The position numbers were made by a program, and so were the translations under genes. The notes below the pieces were generated by a model, which saw only the letters and a program-made list of their open reading frames with translations, did not search any database and had not been told where the DNA came from. From CAYQQJ01 sp964419935 (lineage in GTDB: Bacteria; Pseudomonadota; Gammaproteobacteria; Pseudomonadales; Cellvibrionaceae), in the NCBI GenBank assembly GCA_964419935.1, contig CAYQQJ010000014.1, forward strand, positions 1 to 64,000: a DNA stretch of 64,000 nt, written 5' to 3'. Of the stretch, positions 60,450 through 64,000 are shown in pieces (position 1 is the stretch's first letter; every line of letters begins with the position of its first letter).

Positions 60450-62915
60450 TTAAAAATTCTGATCAATAAACGCAGCATCCAGCAGATGCTCGATGGGATA
60501 AGCCGCTGCGATAACCATCTCGCTTTGGATGGTCTGAGCCTGTCGCAGCTGTGCTTTCATTTTTCTGTAATCTGCTTCGGATACCGGTATTTTGTTCTGC
60601 AGGTGTGATAGCAATTTCAAACCGGTGGTGGAAACCTGGTGAAGGTCTTCAACCACGGGCTTAAGTTCCGCCAGGTCCGGCGCTGAATTAACCAGTTGTT
60701 TAAGACTGTGGTAATTAGTTGCCCAGGCCGTCAAACGCTGCTGGATCGCCGCCAATGTGTTCTGGTCGTCCGGATTTTTCCGCCATTGCGCAACAAGGTT
60801 TGACAACTCTCGCACGGCGAGACTCTCCGCCGGGAGTGCGTCGGCAAAACGATTGAGTGAATCCCGTCGCGAATAGGTTTCACCCACGGATTTTTCGTGG
60901 TGGCGGTGATAGTACTGTGCCGGTTCAACGGCTCGCGCCAGGATCTGCAGTGGCTCGATATTGCGCGGCCCGGCAAGTTTGCGCATGGCGGTGACGACTT
61001 GCTGGCGGTGCTGCAAACCTACCGATGTCTCTGCCCAGTCGCTGACGGTGTTTAACCGTGCATACATGGAAGTGATATCGCTTGCATCCGGTGCGGACCA
61101 AAGCCGTTCCGCCACGACAAACGCGCGGGGCCACAGGCGAACATCAATGGAGTTTTCATCAATCAGTTCCGCCCAGAGTGCGGCTTCACCACCGAGCACC
61201 TGATGTGTTTTGTCGTCCTGCACCAGTGCGCGCGCTAACGGGGCGGGCGGCTGGGTGCCGCTCAGCTCGGACCCGCCAATCAGCTGCCCGGAAACGGGAT
61301 AAGGGGCGTTCGCCACCAAAACCTGGCCGGACAACTCGCCGCTGTCGGACAGGTAAACCCGTGGTTGAAACTTGCCCATCCAGGTGTCAGTCCAGAACTG
61401 GGTTTCACCGTAAACAGTCTCGATTTCGTGCATGGCTTTGCGGGATTTTCCCGCAAAATCGATGAAGCCGCGACGCTCACCGGCGTCGTTGGTAATAAGG
61501 GTAAAACTACCGGTGACGGCGCTGCCGCGCTTGCGCGGAACTTCGAACGACCACGTCTGCCAGTGTTCGCCATCGGCGACTTCATCAATGACCGGCAGCG
61601 GTCGAGGCAAGATCGGATTCCGGTAGTGGTAAGCCGCCGGCTGTGGCTGGTCCAAATAAAAACCTGTCGAAAGTATTGCACGAAAGCCTTCATTGACAGC
61701 CTGACCCAAGGCGTCAGGACCGCGCCAGGACTGAATGACAACATCGTTTGGCAGGGCGGGATGAAGCGTCTCATCCCAACCGACCATGGACTTTCCCAGT
61801 TTGGCGAGAATACCGGCGATGCGTTGATTGAAATACGCGTGCAGAGCCGCGTGGTCCGCCAGGTCTTGCTCGGCCATGAATGCTTGAATATCCGCATTGT
61901 TGGCCCAGTCGTGAGGATTCACCTCATCCCCGCCAATGTGAAGGTAAGCAAACGGAAAAAGCGTTGCTACTTCCCCCAACAACCGTTCGGCGAAATCGTA
62001 GACGGCTTCATTGGCTGGATTCAGCAACGGCGTGTGCACGCCCCAGCGATCTTCCGGATGATAAGGTCCTGGTGCGGACATGAGTTCCGGATAGGCGACG
62101 GCAAGGGCGCTGGTGTGGCCGGGCATACCGATTTCCGGCAGCACATGAATGCCCCGTGCACCGGCGTAGGCGACGATTTCGCGAATCTCGTCCTGAGAGT
62201 AGTACTTCCCTTGGGAAGCCAGTTGGTGCAGTTTTGGAAACTCTTTTGATTCCAGTCGCCAGCCTTGATCATCGGTCAAATGCCAATGAAGAATGTTGTA
62301 TTTGGCGGCGGCCATGCCATCGATCTGCCGCTTGAGTGTTTCCACGGAAAGGAAATGCCGCGAGGAATCAATCAGTACCCCGCGCCACGGGAATCGGGGG
62401 AAGTCATCTATTTTAACAGCAGGAATTTTTGTAATTTTATCGCGGGAGCTATGCACGCCAATCAGTTGCAGCAGGGTTTCCAGTCCGTGCCGTGCGCCTG
62501 CGGGTGACTTGGCGGTTAACACAATGTTTTCCGGGGTGACTTCAAGCTGATAGCTTTCTTGTTCAGGCGCGACTATGTCGTTTTCTGGCGACGTTGATTT
62601 CGTTGCAAATGAGATTTTCAGGCTAGCGTTGTCGGCATCCGCAGCAACCATTGTGGCTTTGATGCCGGTCTGTCGTTCCAGTCGCGCGATAAACCGTTGC
62701 ACCGTTGTCGATAGGGGTTCGCCCTCAGGCTGGCTGATGGCGATCAGAAATGGGTTCTGTAATTCATATTCGCCGGAAGTCAGAGCGACTTGCTGCGGGT
62801 AAGGCATAAGGTCAAGCAACGCATCCCCTGTGGCCACGTCTTTTTTCGACGAGCACGCGCTCATGCAGACAAGTACAATGCTCAAAAGCGCGATGAATGT
62901 TTTTTTAGAAGTCAT
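60450..62915 (-). CDS. Beta-N-acetylhexosaminidase, GH20 lipoprotein
   Basis: 821 residues. Lipoprotein signal ending LVCMSACSS. N-terminal GH20b domain to about residue 165, then the GH20 barrel: FPWRGVLIDSSRHFLSVETLKRQIDGMA, ILHWHLTDDQGWRLE, and the catalytic Asp-Glu pair in YLHIGGDEVNPHDW; WDETLHP and VVIQSWRG follow. A C-terminal helical region of about 170 residues extends it. It removes terminal N-acetylhexosamine from chitin-derived or other oligosaccharides at the cell envelope. The PLP-enzyme gene lies 40 bases upstream in the same direction. Confidence 0.95.
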   Translation of the reverse strand: MTSKKTFIALLSIVLVCMSACSSKKDVATGDALLDLMPYPQQVALTSGEYELQNPFLIAISQPEGEPLSTTVQRFIARLERQTGIKATMVAADADNASLKISFATKSTSPENDIVAPEQESYQLEVTPENIVLTAKSPAGARHGLETLLQLIGVHSSRDKITKIPAVKIDDFPRFPWRGVLIDSSRHFLSVETLKRQIDGMAAAKYNILHWHLTDDQGWRLESKEFPKLHQLASQGKYYSQDEIREIVAYAGARGIHVLPEIGMPGHTSALAVAYPELMSAPGPYHPEDRWGVHTPLLNPANEAVYDFAERLLGEVATLFPFAYLHIGGDEVNPHDWANNADIQAFMAEQDLADHAALHAYFNQRIAGILAKLGKSMVGWDETLHPALPNDVVIQSWRGPDALGQAVNEGFRAILSTGFYLDQPQPAAYHYRNPILPRPLPVIDEVADGEHWQTWSFEVPRKRGSAVTGSFTLITNDAGERRGFIDFAGKSRKAMHEIETVYGETQFWTDTWMGKFQPRVYLSDSGELSGQVLVANAPYPVSGQLIGGSELSGTQPPAPLARALVQDDKTHQVLGGEAALWAELIDENSIDVRLWPRAFVVAERLWSAPDASDITSMYARLNTVSDWAETSVGLQHRQQVVTAMRKLAGPRNIEPLQILARAVEPAQYYHRHHEKSVGETYSRRDSLNRFADALPAESLAVRELSNLVAQWRKNPDDQNTLAAIQQRLTAWATNYHSLKQLVNSAPDLAELKPVVEDLHQVSTTGLKLLSHLQNKIPVSEADYRKMKAQLRQAQTIQSEMVIAAAYPIEHLLDAAFIDQNF

Positions 62916-62955
62916 TATTGTTTTAGCTTTTGTGAAAGTTTGTTAGAAAAATGTT

Positions 62956-64000
62956 CTAGAAAAACGTTTCGACCTGTTCCACTACATTGTACTGGTCGTC
63001 GATTACGCAAATCTGGCGCCACTTATCAAAAGTCAAACACGGGTGCGAAGTCGACAGCGCAACAATATCGCCGACGCGCAAATCAGCGCCGGCAGGAATG
63101 CTCATCATGCTGTGCTGGTCCATGATCGCTTGCACCCGCCACCCAGCGGGAGCCGCAACCGGGGTGTCGGTGCCGGGGCGATAAAACAGGCTGGGTTGTG
63201 GCAGGCCGGCATCAAATGCTGCGTCCCGCTTGCCCAAGGTCAAAATCGCCCGGTCAGGCTCGGGTATTGATTGCACATACACCCAGATCTCCAGACTCGA
63301 TTGCAAATCGCCATTCAGCTCGCATTGTCCCGCCAGCCGGTCCATGACCTTTTGCTGTGCATCCAGGTAAATACCCATGTCGTGAATCAGGTAGCAGCCG
63401 GGCCGGATAACGGGAATAATCGACTGACCATTGACGGGTCGGGTCAGGGCGTCTTCGCTGAAAATTCCCGACACCAGGTCATACCACGCTGAGCCCGCAC
63501 CAGTGAGAATGATGTTGTCTGTTCTGAAGGCGCCTTGATCGCGCAATCGTGAGCAGATGTCGCGCACCCGCAACAGATGTTCGCGAATGCGGGCCTCCGC
63601 ATGCTCACCGCTGATCAGCCCCTCGTAGGTCTCCACACCGCACAGCCTAAGACTGGGATAGCGGTGGATGGCTTCTACTACAGATGCAATCTGTTCCTCG
63701 GTCCTGCAGCCGCAGCGCCCACCGGCAACACCGACTTCCAATAGTACCTGTAGGGTTTGCTGGGTCTGTGCGAAGAATTCGCCGAGCTGGCGCACATTGT
63801 CGACGGAGTCCACCAGACAATAGAATTCGAACGGCTGGCCCGCAGATTCGGTGGCGAGAAGTTCGCTGATAATGGCCATGTTGCGTTTGCCGACCAGCTG
63901 ATTCGCCATGATTACCCGCGCAACGCCGGCGTGATGAGCGGCAGCCACCTGTGGCGCTGTGGCCAGGGTCAGTGCCCAGGCGCCGCTGGCGAGCTGCTGC
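62956..64000 (-). CDS. PLP-dependent D-amino-acid deaminase/D-threonine-aldolase-type enzyme (partial)
   Basis: At least 348 residues; the reading frame runs off the right edge (QQLASGAWALTLATAPQVAAAHHAGV continues from outside), so the true start with the PLP lysine is not in the window. Alanine-racemase-like barrel: ARVIMANQLVGKRN, FYCLVDSVDNVRQL, LLEVGVAGGRCGCR; C-terminal beta domain with GDIVALSTSHPCLTFDKW, which holds the metal-binding His/Cys of the DSD1/D-threonine-aldolase group. It may degrade D-amino acids released with amino sugars. It appears to head the hexosaminidase operon. Confidence 0.85.
   Translation of the reverse strand, partial: QQLASGAWALTLATAPQVAAAHHAGVARVIMANQLVGKRNMAIISELLATESAGQPFEFYCLVDSVDNVRQLGEFFAQTQQTLQVLLEVGVAGGRCGCRTEEQIASVVEAIHRYPSLRLCGVETYEGLISGEHAEARIREHLLRVRDICSRLRDQGAFRTDNIILTGAGSAWYDLVSGIFSEDALTRPVNGQSIIPVIRPGCYLIHDMGIYLDAQQKVMDRLAGQCELNGDLQSSLEIWVYVQSIPEPDRAILTLGKRDAAFDAGLPQPSLFYRPGTDTPVAAPAGWRVQAIMDQHSMMSIPAGADLRVGDIVALSTSHPCLTFDKWRQICVIDDQYNVVEQVETFF

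Overview
The window comes from a moderately GC-rich gammaproteobacterium. The tamA/tamB pair, polA next to engB, cytochrome c4 followed by dsbA, and a long glycan-type block (TonB receptor, GH20 hexosaminidase, tryptophan-halogenase-family proteins) suggest a marine or polysaccharide-degrading member of the Cellvibrionales or a relative. That placement is inference; no rRNA or tRNA gene is present to fix it.

Layout. 1-6300: a heptamer tandem repeat, then tamB and tamA on the minus strand, and a small exported protein with its own terminator. 6.7-12.3 kb: housekeeping genes polA, engB, cytochrome c4 and dsbA. The polA-engB gap carries two strong terminators and a candidate small RNA at the locus that holds Spot 42 or ErsA in other gammaproteobacteria. 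12.3-42.6 kb: one very large biosynthetic cluster. 42.7-52.8 kb: mixed accessory genes, namely a YhiN-family flavoprotein, a candidate lipase effector with exported immunity partner, a serine beta-lactamase-like hydrolase, a porin/substrate-binding/diguanylate cyclase operon, a DUF72 protein and a glutathione transferase. 52.9-64 kb: two convergent tryptophan-halogenase-family genes, a TonB-dependent receptor, an SMP-30-like lipoprotein, a GH20 hexosaminidase lipoprotein and a PLP-dependent amino-acid enzyme cut by the window end.

The main system is a complete aryl polyene cluster joined to a dialkylresorcinol (DarA/DarB) module, the combination known from flexirubin-type pigments. The rightward core at 24-42.6 kb follows the order of the enterobacterial ape cluster: chain-length-factor-like protein, acyltransferase, two ACPs, membrane protein, acyl-ACP/CoA ligase, ApeI-like dehydratase, glycosyltransferase, acyltransferase, thioesterase, LolA-like protein, MMPL exporter, DUF3261 lipoprotein, ketosynthase, ApeP-like dehydratase, ketoreductase, ketosynthase. 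Insertions relative to that order are an MIO-type aromatic ammonia-lyase (aryl starter supply) and a halogenase/monooxygenase-like flavoprotein. A lipoprotein hydrolase and a methyltransferase end the run. To its left lie a phosphopantetheinyl transferase, a second dehydratase pair, DarA, the KAS III-like DarB, a HTH protein, a BtrH-like acyltransferase, and a leftward operon with a second ketosynthase, KS-like partner, ACP and ABC-2 exporter. The inferred logic is that two acyl-ACP chains are built by two enzyme sets and DarB/DarA fuse them into a resorcinol, after which the pigment is modified and moved to the outer membrane.

A roughly 1.1 kb island interrupts the cluster between the BtrH-like gene and the convergent KS-like gene. 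It holds a transposase remnant and a type II toxin-antitoxin pair whose toxin gene looks broken, and it is flanked by imperfect direct repeats.
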